Source: Alphaproteobacteria bacterium (GTDB taxonomy: Bacteria; Pseudomonadota; Alphaproteobacteria; RF32; CAG-239). Taken from it: a DNA stretch of 64,000 nucleotides. Each line of letters starts with the position of its first letter. Position 1 is the first letter of the stretch. The notes below the pieces were generated by a model that did not search any database, was not told the origin of the DNA, and saw nothing but the letters and a program-made list of their open reading frames with translations. The DNA is taken from NCBI GenBank assembly GCA_020025875.1, contig JAHHRI010000001.1, forward strand, positions 10,276 through 74,275, given 5' to 3'. Positions 26,839 through 35,940 of this stretch are shown one piece after another. The position numbers were made by a program, and so were the translations under genes.

Positions 26839-27542
26839 ATGACAAACCGCATTTTTTCGGGCGCCGCAAAGGGCGTCGCATTCGCAAAGCCAAAACCGCC
26901 CTGCTGGAAGAGTTTTTGCCTCAAGTTACGCTTTCTTTGCAAAATCCGTTCAGTTTTGGCATTGAGCCTAAAAAAATTTGTTTGGAAATAGGCTTCGGAG
27001 ACGGCACCCATCTGGCAGGTATTGCCGCCCTTCATCCGGAAAACGGCTATATCGGCGCGGAAGTTTTTCAAAACGGCGTGGCCAACCTGCTCAGCCTGAT
27101 TACCGGCATTAAAGAAAGTTCGGAAATCGGCGAGGATATCCGCCTTTTGCCGGAAAGAAGCGACAACATCCGCATTTACGGCGACGACATAAGACTTTTG
27201 TTTCCGCATATACCCGATGCTTCCGTTGACGAAATATTTTTGCTGTTTCCTGACCCGTGGCCCAAAAAACGCCATGCCGACCGCCGCTTTGTTAATCAGG
27301 AAAACCTAAAGCAGCTGGCACGGATTTTAAAGATCGGCGGCAAACTGCTGATTGCCACCGATCACCCGATATACAAACGCTGGACATTAAGACAAATGCA
27401 ACAAACACCTCACTTTCATTGGACGGCAACCTGCGGCAACGACTGGAAGCGCGAACCCGTCGACTGGGTTAAAACCAAATATCAGCAAAAAGCCCTGCGG
27501 GAAGGCAGACGCCCCGTCTTTTTGCAATATGAAAGAAATTAA
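26829..27542 (+). CDS. trmB: tRNA (guanine-N7-)-methyltransferase
   Basis: A 237-residue SAM-dependent methyltransferase forming m7G46 in tRNA. The SAM-binding motif is LEIGFGDGTHL near residues 53-63, and the family signature is LFPDPWPKKRHADRRFV near 140-156. The C-terminal part contains FHWTATCGNDW. The start overlaps the end of metK by 10 bases, a strong sign of coupling. It ends the miaB-trmB cluster. Confidence 0.94.
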   Translation: MFLDDKPHFFGRRKGRRIRKAKTALLEEFLPQVTLSLQNPFSFGIEPKKICLEIGFGDGTHLAGIAALHPENGYIGAEVFQNGVANLLSLITGIKESSEIGEDIRLLPERSDNIRIYGDDIRLLFPHIPDASVDEIFLLFPDPWPKKRHADRRFVNQENLKQLARILKIGGKLLIATDHPIYKRWTLRQMQQTPHFHWTATCGNDWKREPVDWVKTKYQQKALREGRRPVFLQYERN

Positions 27543-27639
27543 CCTGCTGAAACATTTGGTAAAGTTTTGTGTTTTTACTTTACAAGCACATCTTTGTAAG
27601 CTACCACTATCACATAAACAACTTTAAGGATACAAATTG

Positions 27640-28440
27640 ATGAGCAACATTCACCCCTCCGCCGTCATTGAAGACGGTGCCCAAATTGCCGACAGTGCCA
27701 AAATCGGCCCCTTCTGTTTTATCGGCGCCAAAGCAAAAATCGGAGAAAACGTCCAACTGATCTCCCATGTCAGCATTATGAACGATACAACCGTCGGGGA
27801 AGGCACCATCGTTTTTCCGGGGGCCGTTTTGGGTGGCGGACCACAAGACCACGGTAACGAATTTCAACCGGAAGCAAAACTCATCATCGGCAAAAACAAC
27901 ATTATCAGAGAACACGTCACCATGCAGTGCGGCACGCCAAAAGAACACTTTACCACCGTTGTCGGTGATAACGGGATGTTTATGGTCAACAGCCATGTGG
28001 CGCACGACTGTGTCGTCGGCAACAACGTCATCATGACCAACAACGCCGTTATCGGCGGTCATGTTCATGTTGGTGACGGCGCCATTTTAGGCGGCAACTG
28101 TGCCGTTCACCAATTTTGCCGTATCGGTCGCAAAGCCATGATCGGCGGTATGTCCGGCGTTGCCCGCGACGTCATTCCCTTTGGCATTGTCACCGGAGAT
28201 CGCGCCAAACTGAGAGGACTAAACCTTATAGGTCTAAAGCGCAGCGGCTTTTCTCCCGTCGAAGTCAAAGCCATGACTCGCGCCTATATGTACATTTTCA
28301 AATCCTCCGAAGGCAATTTTGAAAGCCGCCTGAACAATGCCCACGAAAAATACAAAAACGATGCCCTGATTATGGAAATGGTAGGGTTTATTGACGACGC
28401 CTTAAAAGGTCGTCGCAATATCATGACGGCGGAAGCCTAA
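27640..28440 (+). CDS. lpxA: UDP-N-acetylglucosamine acyltransferase
   Basis: First enzyme of lipid A synthesis: it transfers a 3-hydroxyacyl chain from ACP to UDP-GlcNAc. The 266 residues form a left-handed beta helix of hexapeptide repeats (IHPSAVIEDGAQIADSAKIG onward) and a helical C-terminus (FESRLNNAHEKY). The catalytic histidine lies in HVAHDCVVG near residue 120. ATG 27640 lies 9 bases after AAGGA; a TTG codon precedes it in frame. The stop overlaps lpxI by one base. No lpxD or fabZ is adjacent. Confidence 0.95.
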   Translation: MSNIHPSAVIEDGAQIADSAKIGPFCFIGAKAKIGENVQLISHVSIMNDTTVGEGTIVFPGAVLGGGPQDHGNEFQPEAKLIIGKNNIIREHVTMQCGTPKEHFTTVVGDNGMFMVNSHVAHDCVVGNNVIMTNNAVIGGHVHVGDGAILGGNCAVHQFCRIGRKAMIGGMSGVARDVIPFGIVTGDRAKLRGLNLIGLKRSGFSPVEVKAMTRAYMYIFKSSEGNFESRLNNAHEKYKNDALIMEMVGFIDDALKGRRNIMTAEA

Positions 28441-29285
28441 TGGAAAACAAAAAGAAAAAACTGGGGATTATCGCAGGGGGAGGAACGCTCCCCCGCAGTC
28501 TGATCGAACATTGCCAAAACAGCGGACGTGACTATTTTGCCATTGCCATCGAAGGAAATGCCGATCCGAGTCTTTTTACCGCAGACATTCCCCATATATG
28601 GATTCGTATTGGGCAAGCCGGCAGCGGCTTTAAACGTTTCCGCGATGAAAAAGTGGAAGAAGTGGTCATGATCGGCACCATTCGCCGCCCCGGATTCAAA
28701 GAACTGATCCCCGATATGCGCACCACTGCCTTTTTTGCCAAAGTGGGCGCCAAGGCTCTCGGCGACGACGGCATTTTACGCGCCCTGATCAAAGAAATCG
28801 AAAGCGAAAATATGCGGGTTGTCGGCATTCACGAAGTGATGAACAATATTTTGGTCAAACCCGGTGTGCTTGGCAAATACAAACCGGGGAAAGATGATCT
28901 TGTCGACATCAAACGAGGCATACAGACAGCCTATGAACTCGGCAAGCTGGATATCGGACAAGCCGTGATCATTCAGCAGGGGTTGGTGCTGGGCGTAGAA
29001 GCTATCGAAGGCACCGACGAACTCATTAAACGCTGTGCCGACTATAAGCGAAAAGGCAGCGGCGGCGTGTTGGTCAAGCTCCGCAAACCTCAACAAGATA
29101 TGCGGATAGATCTGCCGACAATCGGCACCCGCACCATCGAAAACGCCAAAGCCTGCGGCTTAAACGGGCTGGCGGTTCATGCCGGCAACACGCTGATTGT
29201 CGATGAGCAAGACGTTATCAAAGCCGCCGACAAAGCCGGACTGTTTTTAGTCGGCATTGAACCGGGAGACTATCTTGAACCATAA
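28440..29285 (+). CDS. lpxI: UDP-2,3-diacylglucosamine diphosphatase LpxI
   Basis: Releases UMP from UDP-2,3-diacylglucosamine to give lipid X, the step done by LpxH in enterobacteria. The 281 residues carry the LpxI (DUF1009) pattern: IIAGGGTLPRSLIEHC at the N-terminus, then ALGDDGILRALI, DIGQAVIIQQGLVLGVEAIE and LNGLAVHAGNTLIVD. It starts inside the lpxA stop (TAATG) and overlaps lpxB. The order lpxA-lpxI-lpxB is characteristic of alphaproteobacteria. Confidence 0.94.
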   Translation: MENKKKKLGIIAGGGTLPRSLIEHCQNSGRDYFAIAIEGNADPSLFTADIPHIWIRIGQAGSGFKRFRDEKVEEVVMIGTIRRPGFKELIPDMRTTAFFAKVGAKALGDDGILRALIKEIESENMRVVGIHEVMNNILVKPGVLGKYKPGKDDLVDIKRGIQTAYELGKLDIGQAVIIQQGLVLGVEAIEGTDELIKRCADYKRKGSGGVLVKLRKPQQDMRIDLPTIGTRTIENAKACGLNGLAVHAGNTLIVDEQDVIKAADKAGLFLVGIEPGDYLEP

Positions 29286-30447
29286 CCTAAAAATTTATCT
29301 GATTGCCGGCGAGCCTTCGGGTGACGCCCTCGGCGCACGACTGATGCGCGCGCTTAAAGACAAAACAAATGGTCATGTCGAATTTTTCGGCATTGGCGGC
29401 GACACTATGGAAAAAGAAGGGCTGAAATCTCTGTTTGACATTTCCGAGTTAGCCATTATGGGGCTATGCGAAGTGATCCCGAGCATTCCCAGAGTTTTAA
29501 AACGGATTCGTCAAACCGTTGACGACATTATCCGCCTTCGTCCAGATGTGGTTATCTCCATCGACAGCTGGAGTTTCGGCAGTCGGGTACAGAAAAAACT
29601 GCGCGCGTTAAAAACGGGTATTCCCCAAATTCACTATGTGGCTCCGCAGGTATGGGCATGGAAGAAAAAAAGAGCAAGAACCATGCACAAATATGTCGAC
29701 CGCCTGCTTACCCTGCTCCCGCAAGAACCGAAATATTTTATTCCCTACGGTATGAAAACGGATTTTGTCGGACACCCCGTCATTGAAAGTCCGGTCATTA
29801 ATGGCGACGGGAAAACCTTTCGCCGCAAATACGGAATTGATGAAAAGCAAAAAATCATCTGCCTGCTGCCGGGGTCTCGTCATAATGAAGTATCTCGCCT
29901 ATTACCGGTTTTTCTGGAAGCGGCACAAATGCTGCAACAACAGTATACAGATCTGTTTTTCATTATTCCGACAGTTAAAACCGTGGCGGAACGGGTAAAA
30001 AATATGCTCAAAAATTCGACATTACCGATTCTGATGGTAGAAGGAGAAGAAGATAGACACAATGCCATGAGCGCCGCCACCGCAGCCGTTGCCGCATCGG
30101 GCACCGTTGCCTTAGAACTGGCAATCGCCGACGTACCGCATATTATCGGCTATAAAGTTGCTCCGCTGACGGCTGCACTGGTCAAACATTTTCTGCATAT
30201 CCAGTTTGTCAACCTGTCCAACATCTTGCTCGGACGGGAAATTGTCCCCGAACTGTTGCAGGAGCGTTGCGTTGCCGCCAACATCGTCCTTTATCTCAAC
30301 CGCTTTCTAAAACAAGACAGTTTCTACCGCTACCAGAAAGAAGGTTTTCGAAAAGTGCGCACCATTCTCGGACTGGGCAGACAAAAACCAAGCGAAAATG
30401 CCGCCGACATCATCTTAAACATGATTAAGAATCAGTCGGATTCATAG
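29275..30447 (+). CDS. lpxB: lipid-A-disaccharide synthase
   Basis: A family 19 glycosyltransferase that joins lipid X and UDP-2,3-diacylglucosamine into the lipid A disaccharide at the inner membrane. About 390 residues with IYLIAGEPSGDALGARLM at the N-terminus, then VAPQVWAWKKKRA, LLPGSRHNEV and the C-terminal ASGTVALELA. The only sensible starts are TTG codons. TTG 29275 lies 6 bases after GGGAG, while TTG 29257 would precede that site. The overlap with lpxI is 11 bases. Confidence 0.92.
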   Translation: MNHNLKIYLIAGEPSGDALGARLMRALKDKTNGHVEFFGIGGDTMEKEGLKSLFDISELAIMGLCEVIPSIPRVLKRIRQTVDDIIRLRPDVVISIDSWSFGSRVQKKLRALKTGIPQIHYVAPQVWAWKKKRARTMHKYVDRLLTLLPQEPKYFIPYGMKTDFVGHPVIESPVINGDGKTFRRKYGIDEKQKIICLLPGSRHNEVSRLLPVFLEAAQMLQQQYTDLFFIIPTVKTVAERVKNMLKNSTLPILMVEGEEDRHNAMSAATAAVAASGTVALELAIADVPHIIGYKVAPLTAALVKHFLHIQFVNLSNILLGREIVPELLQERCVAANIVLYLNRFLKQDSFYRYQKEGFRKVRTILGLGRQKPSENAADIILNMIKNQSDS

Positions 30448-30521
30448 CTCAATATTTTGACAAGGGACACCACCTAGTCGGGAAACACCCGAAAGAATAG
30501 AAGAACTGATACTAAAAAGCA

Positions 30522-31052
30522 TTACTCGTTGTTTGGACGATGTTCTCGCTCACGGTTACTCTCGTCAACCGCCTCTTCGATCCGCGCTTTAATCTGCAAC
30601 GGATTGTCCACGTCAAAAAACTCCACCTTGGCACTGCCCGTTCCGGAAAAAAGAATATTGCCGAAACCAAACAAGCGTCCCCAAAAAGTTTGCTTCACTT
30701 GGATGGATTCAATCCGCTCCACTTTAATTTCTTCCGTCTTGATTGAAATGATACCGCTTTTATACACCACCCGCCGACTGGTGCAGACCATCTCCGTCAG
30801 ATGGAGAGATAAATACAAAAGAAAGGGATAAATACCGACAATGGCAGACAAAACCAGCAAAGCAATCGCCATCTCCGTCTGCTTGTCCAAGTAAGAAGTG
30901 AAAGCTAGCGAAAAAGACACCATGGAAACAACTCCGAGCGTGGCAAACATAAAATAAAACCACAACCACTTAACCCAATGATATTTGGCTTCAACCTTAA
31001 TTGTCTCGTCTTTTGTCATTGTTCCTTTGACATAGGCATTTTGACTGAACAT
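30522..31052 (-). CDS. bacterial PH-domain (DUF304) membrane protein
   Basis: A 176-residue protein with two membrane segments (about 30-55 and 62-85) followed by a bacterial pleckstrin-homology domain: LTEMVCTSRRVVYKSGIISI, then EEIKVERIESIQVKQTFWGR and GNILFSGTG. This is the YdbS/DUF304 type, of unknown specific function. A strong GGAGGAG lies 6 bases before the ATG. It begins one base after the trkH stop, so it is co-transcribed with potassium uptake, though no functional link is known. Confidence 0.82.
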   Translation of the reverse strand: MFSQNAYVKGTMTKDETIKVEAKYHWVKWLWFYFMFATLGVVSMVSFSLAFTSYLDKQTEMAIALLVLSAIVGIYPFLLYLSLHLTEMVCTSRRVVYKSGIISIKTEEIKVERIESIQVKQTFWGRLFGFGNILFSGTGSAKVEFFDVDNPLQIKARIEEAVDESNREREHRPNNE

Positions 31053-31053
31053 A

Positions 31054-32499
31054 TTATCTCCTCCAGAAATTTCTGGTAAAGACCACCAGAACAGTTAAAA
31101 CTTCCAAACGTCCGAGCAGCATGGTAGCGCTCAACACGTTTTTTTGCACGCCGGACATCCAAGCGCAATTACCGTCAGGACCGATAGATGCCACCACCCC
31201 CGGACCGGAGTTGGTTATACAAGCCACGACGGCGCTGAATGCGGTTGCAAAATCCATCCCCGACAAGGCAAGCAACAGCGTCGAAAATATAATTGTTGCA
31301 AAAAAAGCCCCAACCATGACCAACACCGACGAAACGGCAGCCGATGAAATGGTGTATTGTTTGACCTTCATCGGCACCACCCGATTGGGATCAACCGCCG
31401 TTTCTAAAGATTGCCGCAAATAGGACCCAACCACTTGCCAACGGAATATCTTGACAGATCCCGAAGTGGACCCCGTACAACCGCCGGTCATTGCAAAAAT
31501 GATAAACAGTGTCTGAAATTCCACCCCCCAAGCCAGATAATTGACAGATGTCAATCCGGTAGTTGTCACGATTGAAATGATATTAAACGAGGTATAACGA
31601 AGTGCCGTCCAAAAATCGCCGTAAACATCGTTGTAAACCAGCCACAGCGAACTGCCGACGATATAAACAAACAGCACTTTCAAAAAACTGACCACCTGTT
31701 CGGTGCGCAGCGACTGCCGGAATTTGTTTTGCAACAACACAATGTAAAAAGTCATCGGCAAAGCGCCGATAACCATAAAGATGGATATAACAACTTCTAT
31801 GTCCACGTTGTCATAAAACAAAATAGATTTGTTTTTAGTGGAAAAACCGGCGGTTGAGATTGTGGACATGGCATGATTGATGGCGTCAAACCAGTTCATT
31901 CCCGCCCAGTAGAGGCATATGGCGCACAAACCGCACAAAAAGAAATAAACCCAAAAAATGCGTTTGGCAATATAGTGAAATTTCGGCATAAATTTATCAT
32001 TAAAATCCGAACTTTCTCGCTGAAACATCTGCATTCCGCCGATTCCCAGAAACGGGAGCAAGGCCACTGCAAACATAACAATCCCCGCCCCGCCCATGGC
32101 CGTCAGCATCGACCGCCAAAGCAAAATGGCATTCGGCTGCGCCTCAATGTTGTTCAAAATTGTTGCGCCTGTCGTAGACAAACCGGAAACCGCCTCAAAC
32201 AAAGCATCATAAAAATGATCGGTGCTGCCGTACAGCATAAACGGCACCGCCGCCAACAGCGACATAACAATCCAACTGGTTGTCGTCAGCAAATATCCCT
32301 GACGAATACTGATGTTTTCAACCGGCGCGCGATTGGAAAGAAACAGCGAAAGCCCGATAAAAAGGCAAAAAAGGGACGAACTGAGAAACGGCGACCAAGA
32401 CGCAGAAGTATCATAAATATCATAACCGGCGACAATCAGCATGGCAGCCCCCAAAATGCTGATAAAATAGCCGTTAATCATCAGGACAATCTGCCACAT
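31054..32499 (-). CDS. trkH: Trk/Ktr-type potassium uptake protein TrkH
   Basis: A 481-residue inner-membrane potassium channel subunit with four M1-P-M2 repeats. Selectivity-filter-like turns are visible at VSGLSTTGATIL near residue 113, TISTAGFST near 218, IVTTTGLTS near 312 and CITNSGPG near 430. GGCTGSTSGSVKIFRW near 340 is the conserved cytoplasmic loop. Its usual regulator TrkA is not in the window. It lies between the SNase-like and PH-domain genes on the minus strand with very short gaps, so these three may be one operon. Confidence 0.93.
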   Translation of the reverse strand: MWQIVLMINGYFISILGAAMLIVAGYDIYDTSASWSPFLSSSLFCLFIGLSLFLSNRAPVENISIRQGYLLTTTSWIVMSLLAAVPFMLYGSTDHFYDALFEAVSGLSTTGATILNNIEAQPNAILLWRSMLTAMGGAGIVMFAVALLPFLGIGGMQMFQRESSDFNDKFMPKFHYIAKRIFWVYFFLCGLCAICLYWAGMNWFDAINHAMSTISTAGFSTKNKSILFYDNVDIEVVISIFMVIGALPMTFYIVLLQNKFRQSLRTEQVVSFLKVLFVYIVGSSLWLVYNDVYGDFWTALRYTSFNIISIVTTTGLTSVNYLAWGVEFQTLFIIFAMTGGCTGSTSGSVKIFRWQVVGSYLRQSLETAVDPNRVVPMKVKQYTISSAAVSSVLVMVGAFFATIIFSTLLLALSGMDFATAFSAVVACITNSGPGVVASIGPDGNCAWMSGVQKNVLSATMLLGRLEVLTVLVVFTRNFWRR

Positions 32500-32513
32500 A
32501 ATCCGCTGTTTCC

Positions 32514-33395
32514 TTATTGTAAAGCCACGCGATCGGAAAAGCCGCGTTCAACCAAAACCTTATTAATACTCACGCCGTTAACAAAACATTCTCCGGTCGC
32601 GACATTGTCTGCCGTATAAGCCAAAATCCGGCAACTGACGATTTCGCCTTTCAGCGCGTCACGCAAAAATACGGCGGCTTTCACCCCTCGCGAGCTTCGC
32701 GGGTTGGAATAAATGCCGTAAAGAAACATATATCTGCCACCCACTTCCATTTCGTTGGCATTATAAATTTTAACTTCTCCCGAAATTTCCTCCGGTTCAT
32801 CGACATAACGCAAAACGTCGCCCTCTTCCTCGGAAACTTTTTTAACAATCACCGGTTTATTTTCAAACAACAACTCTTTGTTTTCCGAGGGCTGTTCGAC
32901 AGAGGTGTCCGCAACCGGTGCGCCCACTTCTTCGTTAACCGGCATTTGCGGCACCGCCGGCGTCAATGCCACCACGTCACCGGCCTCTTCAGCCAAAATA
33001 TCCACCCGTTGCGGGCGGGCTCCGGAAGCGGCCTTAAACATTTGCCGCCGAGTTTCTTTGTAGCTCGGCGCCACTTCCACCAACCGATCGGTTCCTTTGC
33101 CGGGCTTTGACGCCAATACGGGGATATCGTTAATCAGCTCAGACAGACGGTCGGAAAACTTAGTCAAATCCATATCTTTGCTACGTATTTTTTCCAGATA
33201 CCAGCGGTGCACTTCCGTCGGTTGCGCTCCGTAATACAGCGGAACACAATATGCTGCTGCCACAAGCAAAATCAGCACCGGATAAACCGGTTTGCGAAAC
33301 GGATAAGTAAAAAATGACACCGTCTTATGAACAACCGCTCCCCAGCCGCTTGGCGAACGCAGGTCGTTGTCCTCTCGTTTTTTTAAGAAAAACAT
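32514..33395 (-). CDS. membrane-anchored SNase-like protein, probably inactive
   Basis: A 293-residue protein with one N-terminal membrane helix (about residues 36-54), a low-complexity linker rich in Glu, Val and Pro, and a C-terminal domain of about 75 residues resembling staphylococcal nuclease: YMFLYGIYSNPRSS, VKAAVFLRDALKGEIVSCRI, then GECFVNGVSINKVLVERGFS. The catalytic Arg and Glu positions of active SNases seem absent (GVKAAVFL where GKEA.EFL is usual). It is probably a binding or structural domain. It ends 14 bases before trkH. Confidence 0.65.
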   Translation of the reverse strand: MFFLKKREDNDLRSPSGWGAVVHKTVSFFTYPFRKPVYPVLILLVAAAYCVPLYYGAQPTEVHRWYLEKIRSKDMDLTKFSDRLSELINDIPVLASKPGKGTDRLVEVAPSYKETRRQMFKAASGARPQRVDILAEEAGDVVALTPAVPQMPVNEEVGAPVADTSVEQPSENKELLFENKPVIVKKVSEEEGDVLRYVDEPEEISGEVKIYNANEMEVGGRYMFLYGIYSNPRSSRGVKAAVFLRDALKGEIVSCRILAYTADNVATGECFVNGVSINKVLVERGFSDRVALQ

Positions 33396-33470
33396 AGCTT
33401 TCCCCTATGGTTAAATCCTTTAGCTTTTAAGCTAAACGGTAAGCGGATAAAATTCAAGCAAAAAGGACGA

Positions 33471-34328
33471 CTAGTACACGGCTTTAACGATAAAGTCCGG
33501 CAGTTCGGGCAAGGCAGATGCGCCGGCCGCCCCTTTATGCCCGCCGCCGCCGAACCGAGCCGCAATTTTAGAAACGTCCACATCTTTTTTGGCAGAATAA
33601 AAAGAAAGATTCCAACGGCGGTTTTTATTCATATAAAAATTGATCATCACGTCATAATCGCCGATACGGTCAAAAGTATCAAAAAAAGTGGAACGCCCTT
33701 GCGGCATATTGGCACAAATGCACTTTAACCCGTCAATTTCCGCTTCAAACGCCATACTGCGCACCAAATGATGGTTGCGTGCATTAATCCAAGCCACAAT
33801 CCGCTCCCCTTGTGCTATCATTTGCTCCACGTCGAGCCGACCGGCAAACAGTTTTGTCCACACCGGATCCTGAGGCCGATTCTGCCCAAGCGACTGCATG
33901 GCATATTCAAACGGCTGCACCCGCCGATCGCTTAAATCAAAAATATCGTGCTTGGCCAACAAAGCGACTCCGAGCGGCAACGGACGCTCCGGATAATAAT
34001 ATTCCCACGACAGCTCAATCGCCGCCGTGCCAATCCGCCGAAGCCCTTTAATCGGTTCCGCTCCGGCATCCAATTTCATTTCATATTCCTTGATCACCGA
34101 AGCATGATGATCAATCCAAGTAAAATCTTTTCTTTTGCTTAGATCAAACATATAGTCGACCGGCAGGGCAAAATCGCACACAACAATCATCTCATGACGT
34201 TCAATTTCATCATAGGGAATGTCCATATCATGGTTTAACCCCAACAATTCAATCTCCGGATACACACTTTTAACAATGGCTCCGGATCCCTTTCCGTCAT
34301 GATCGGCAATATGATATATACACAGCAT
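33471..34328 (-). CDS. DHH-family phosphoesterase
   Basis: About 285 residues of the DHH/DHHA1 phosphoesterase superfamily, closest in layout to NrnB/NrnA-type nano-RNA or cyclic-nucleotide phosphodiesterases. The first metal motif is HIADHDGKGSG near residue 6-16, the DHH motif lies in WIDHHASV near 71-78, and the C-terminal DHHA1 glycine motif is FGGGGHKGAAG. ATG 34328 follows GGAG by 8 bases. It is the last gene of the rlpA-to-DHH run, 16 bases after the PhnP-like gene. The substrate is not determined by sequence. Confidence 0.87.
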   Translation of the reverse strand: MLCIYHIADHDGKGSGAIVKSVYPEIELLGLNHDMDIPYDEIERHEMIVVCDFALPVDYMFDLSKRKDFTWIDHHASVIKEYEMKLDAGAEPIKGLRRIGTAAIELSWEYYYPERPLPLGVALLAKHDIFDLSDRRVQPFEYAMQSLGQNRPQDPVWTKLFAGRLDVEQMIAQGERIVAWINARNHHLVRSMAFEAEIDGLKCICANMPQGRSTFFDTFDRIGDYDVMINFYMNKNRRWNLSFYSAKKDVDVSKIAARFGGGGHKGAAGASALPELPDFIVKAVY

Positions 34329-34344
34329 TTTTCTTCTCCTCACA

Positions 34345-35136
34345 CTAAAAAAACAGCGTCATTCCGTCAAAGGCAGGGGCAACATTTTCCGGCGTCATCC
34401 GATTAATCTGCTCAAAATCGCATTCCACGGCCATATGATTAATCACTGCCCGTTGCGGAGCAATCCGCTTAATATCGCGCATAATTTCTTCAAAACCGGC
34501 ATGATACTTGCCACCCTCCACCGTTGTCAACGGCACCACCATCACTTTCACCGGTTGGCGGATATAGGCAAAAGCTTCTTCCTCAATTTCTCGATAATCT
34601 GCAATATAAACCATCTCCCCGTCATTAAAAACATATCCTGTCGTTGGCATATTGTGCCCTTTCAGCCGGATCGGCGTCACTTTCAGCTCATTGTTGATCA
34701 TAAACGACTGATAATGTTTGATCGGGTTGGCAATCAGGCTTGGGCAGCTACTGATATTGTTGGTATGTTCACGGGTGGCCAGCAGATAGGAAAAACGATT
34801 TTTTATTTCTTGCACAATCTCATCGGCGGCATAAAAATCGAGACTGGTTCCCACGGCCCGATTAATTTCCCGCAACTCATCTATGCCGTGCAGATGGTCG
34901 GCATGCGCATGGGTGTAGACAATGCCGTCCAAGCGACGGATATCGGCATTGAGCAGCTGCATTCGAAGATCGGGGGAGGTGTCGATTAAAATCCGCGTAT
35001 GCGCATACTCCAAACACGAGGTGGTCCGACTGCGGCAGTTTTTTCCGTTGGTCGGATCGCATACCCCCCAACCGCAGGTAACGGAAGGCACACCGGGGGC
35101 GGCACCACTGCCGAGAATTGTCAGTTTATAGGTCAA
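34345..35136 (-). CDS. PhnP-like metallo-beta-lactamase-fold hydrolase
   Basis: A 263-residue metal-dependent hydrolase. The zinc motif THAHADHLHGID lies near residues 75-86, and the N-terminal LTILGSGAAPGVPSVTCGWG with the Cys pair CGWGVCD is typical of the PhnP/phosphoribosyl-cyclic-phosphate-phosphodiesterase branch. Such genes follow tatD in alphaproteobacteria, where a general phosphodiesterase role is assumed. There are no phosphonate genes nearby. It starts within the tatD stop codon (ATGA overlap). Confidence 0.88.
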   Translation of the reverse strand: MTYKLTILGSGAAPGVPSVTCGWGVCDPTNGKNCRSRTTSCLEYAHTRILIDTSPDLRMQLLNADIRRLDGIVYTHAHADHLHGIDELREINRAVGTSLDFYAADEIVQEIKNRFSYLLATREHTNNISSCPSLIANPIKHYQSFMINNELKVTPIRLKGHNMPTTGYVFNDGEMVYIADYREIEEEAFAYIRQPVKVMVVPLTTVEGGKYHAGFEEIMRDIKRIAPQRAVINHMAVECDFEQINRMTPENVAPAFDGMTLFF

Positions 35137-35927
35137 AACCGATATCTCCCTTTGTCGCTGGCCTTGCGAAACAGAGTGTAAAAATTCTCCGACGTCATCT
35201 TGGCCATTTCTTCAAACGATACTTCTTTTATCTGTGCCAATTTTTCTGCCACAAAACGGACATTGGCAGGTTCGTTGCGGTGCCCGCGGAACGGCACCGG
35301 TGCCAAAAACGGAGAATCTGTTTCCACCAGCAGCCGATTGAGCGGCAAATCGGCAAAAATTTCTCGCAATCCGCCGCTTTTATTAAAAGTGATAATCCCC
35401 GAAGCCGAAATATAAAACCCGATAGAAAGAGCAAACTCCGCCAGCCGCCGCGATCCTGAAAAACAATGAATTTCACCGCAAAAAGGCTGATCCTGATAGT
35501 GTTCGGTCAATATACCGATTGTGTCATCATCGGCATCGCGGGTATGAATAATAAGCGGCAGTTCGGTCTTTTGGGCTGCCAATATATGCTCGACAAACAG
35601 TTTGCGCTGGTTTTGCTTTTCGCTGTAATCATAGTAATAGTCCAACCCGCATTCGCCGATGGCAACGATTTTTTTATGTTTGCTTTTTTCCGCCAACTCT
35701 GCTGCGGACACATCCGGAAACTCGTCGGCATTGTGCGGATGAACACCTACCGCAGTGTAGATAAACGGATATTTTTCCGAAAGTTTCAACTGCTCGTCCA
35801 AAGTGTCGATACAATTACCGGCATTTAATGCCGCGGTAATGCCGTTTTCCTTCATCCGCAAGATAATATCATCCATATCATCTTCAAAATCGTTATAATC
35901 CAAATGACAATGACTGTCGACTAACAT
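35133..35927 (-). CDS. tatD: TatD-family metal-dependent DNase
   Basis: A 264-residue TIM-barrel hydrolase with exonuclease activity in DNA repair. The metal-binding motif is DSHCHLDY at residues 4-11, then AVGVHPH near 60, GECGLDYYY near 92 and ETDSPFLAPVPFRG near 207. It is coupled to the downstream PhnP-like gene by an ATGA overlap and starts 13 bases after holB. In related genomes metG usually lies between holB and tatD; it is absent here. Confidence 0.92.
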   Translation of the reverse strand: MLVDSHCHLDYNDFEDDMDDIILRMKENGITAALNAGNCIDTLDEQLKLSEKYPFIYTAVGVHPHNADEFPDVSAAELAEKSKHKKIVAIGECGLDYYYDYSEKQNQRKLFVEHILAAQKTELPLIIHTRDADDDTIGILTEHYQDQPFCGEIHCFSGSRRLAEFALSIGFYISASGIITFNKSGGLREIFADLPLNRLLVETDSPFLAPVPFRGHRNEPANVRFVAEKLAQIKEVSFEEMAKMTSENFYTLFRKASDKGRYRF

Positions 35928-35940
35928 TTTTTCCTCACAG

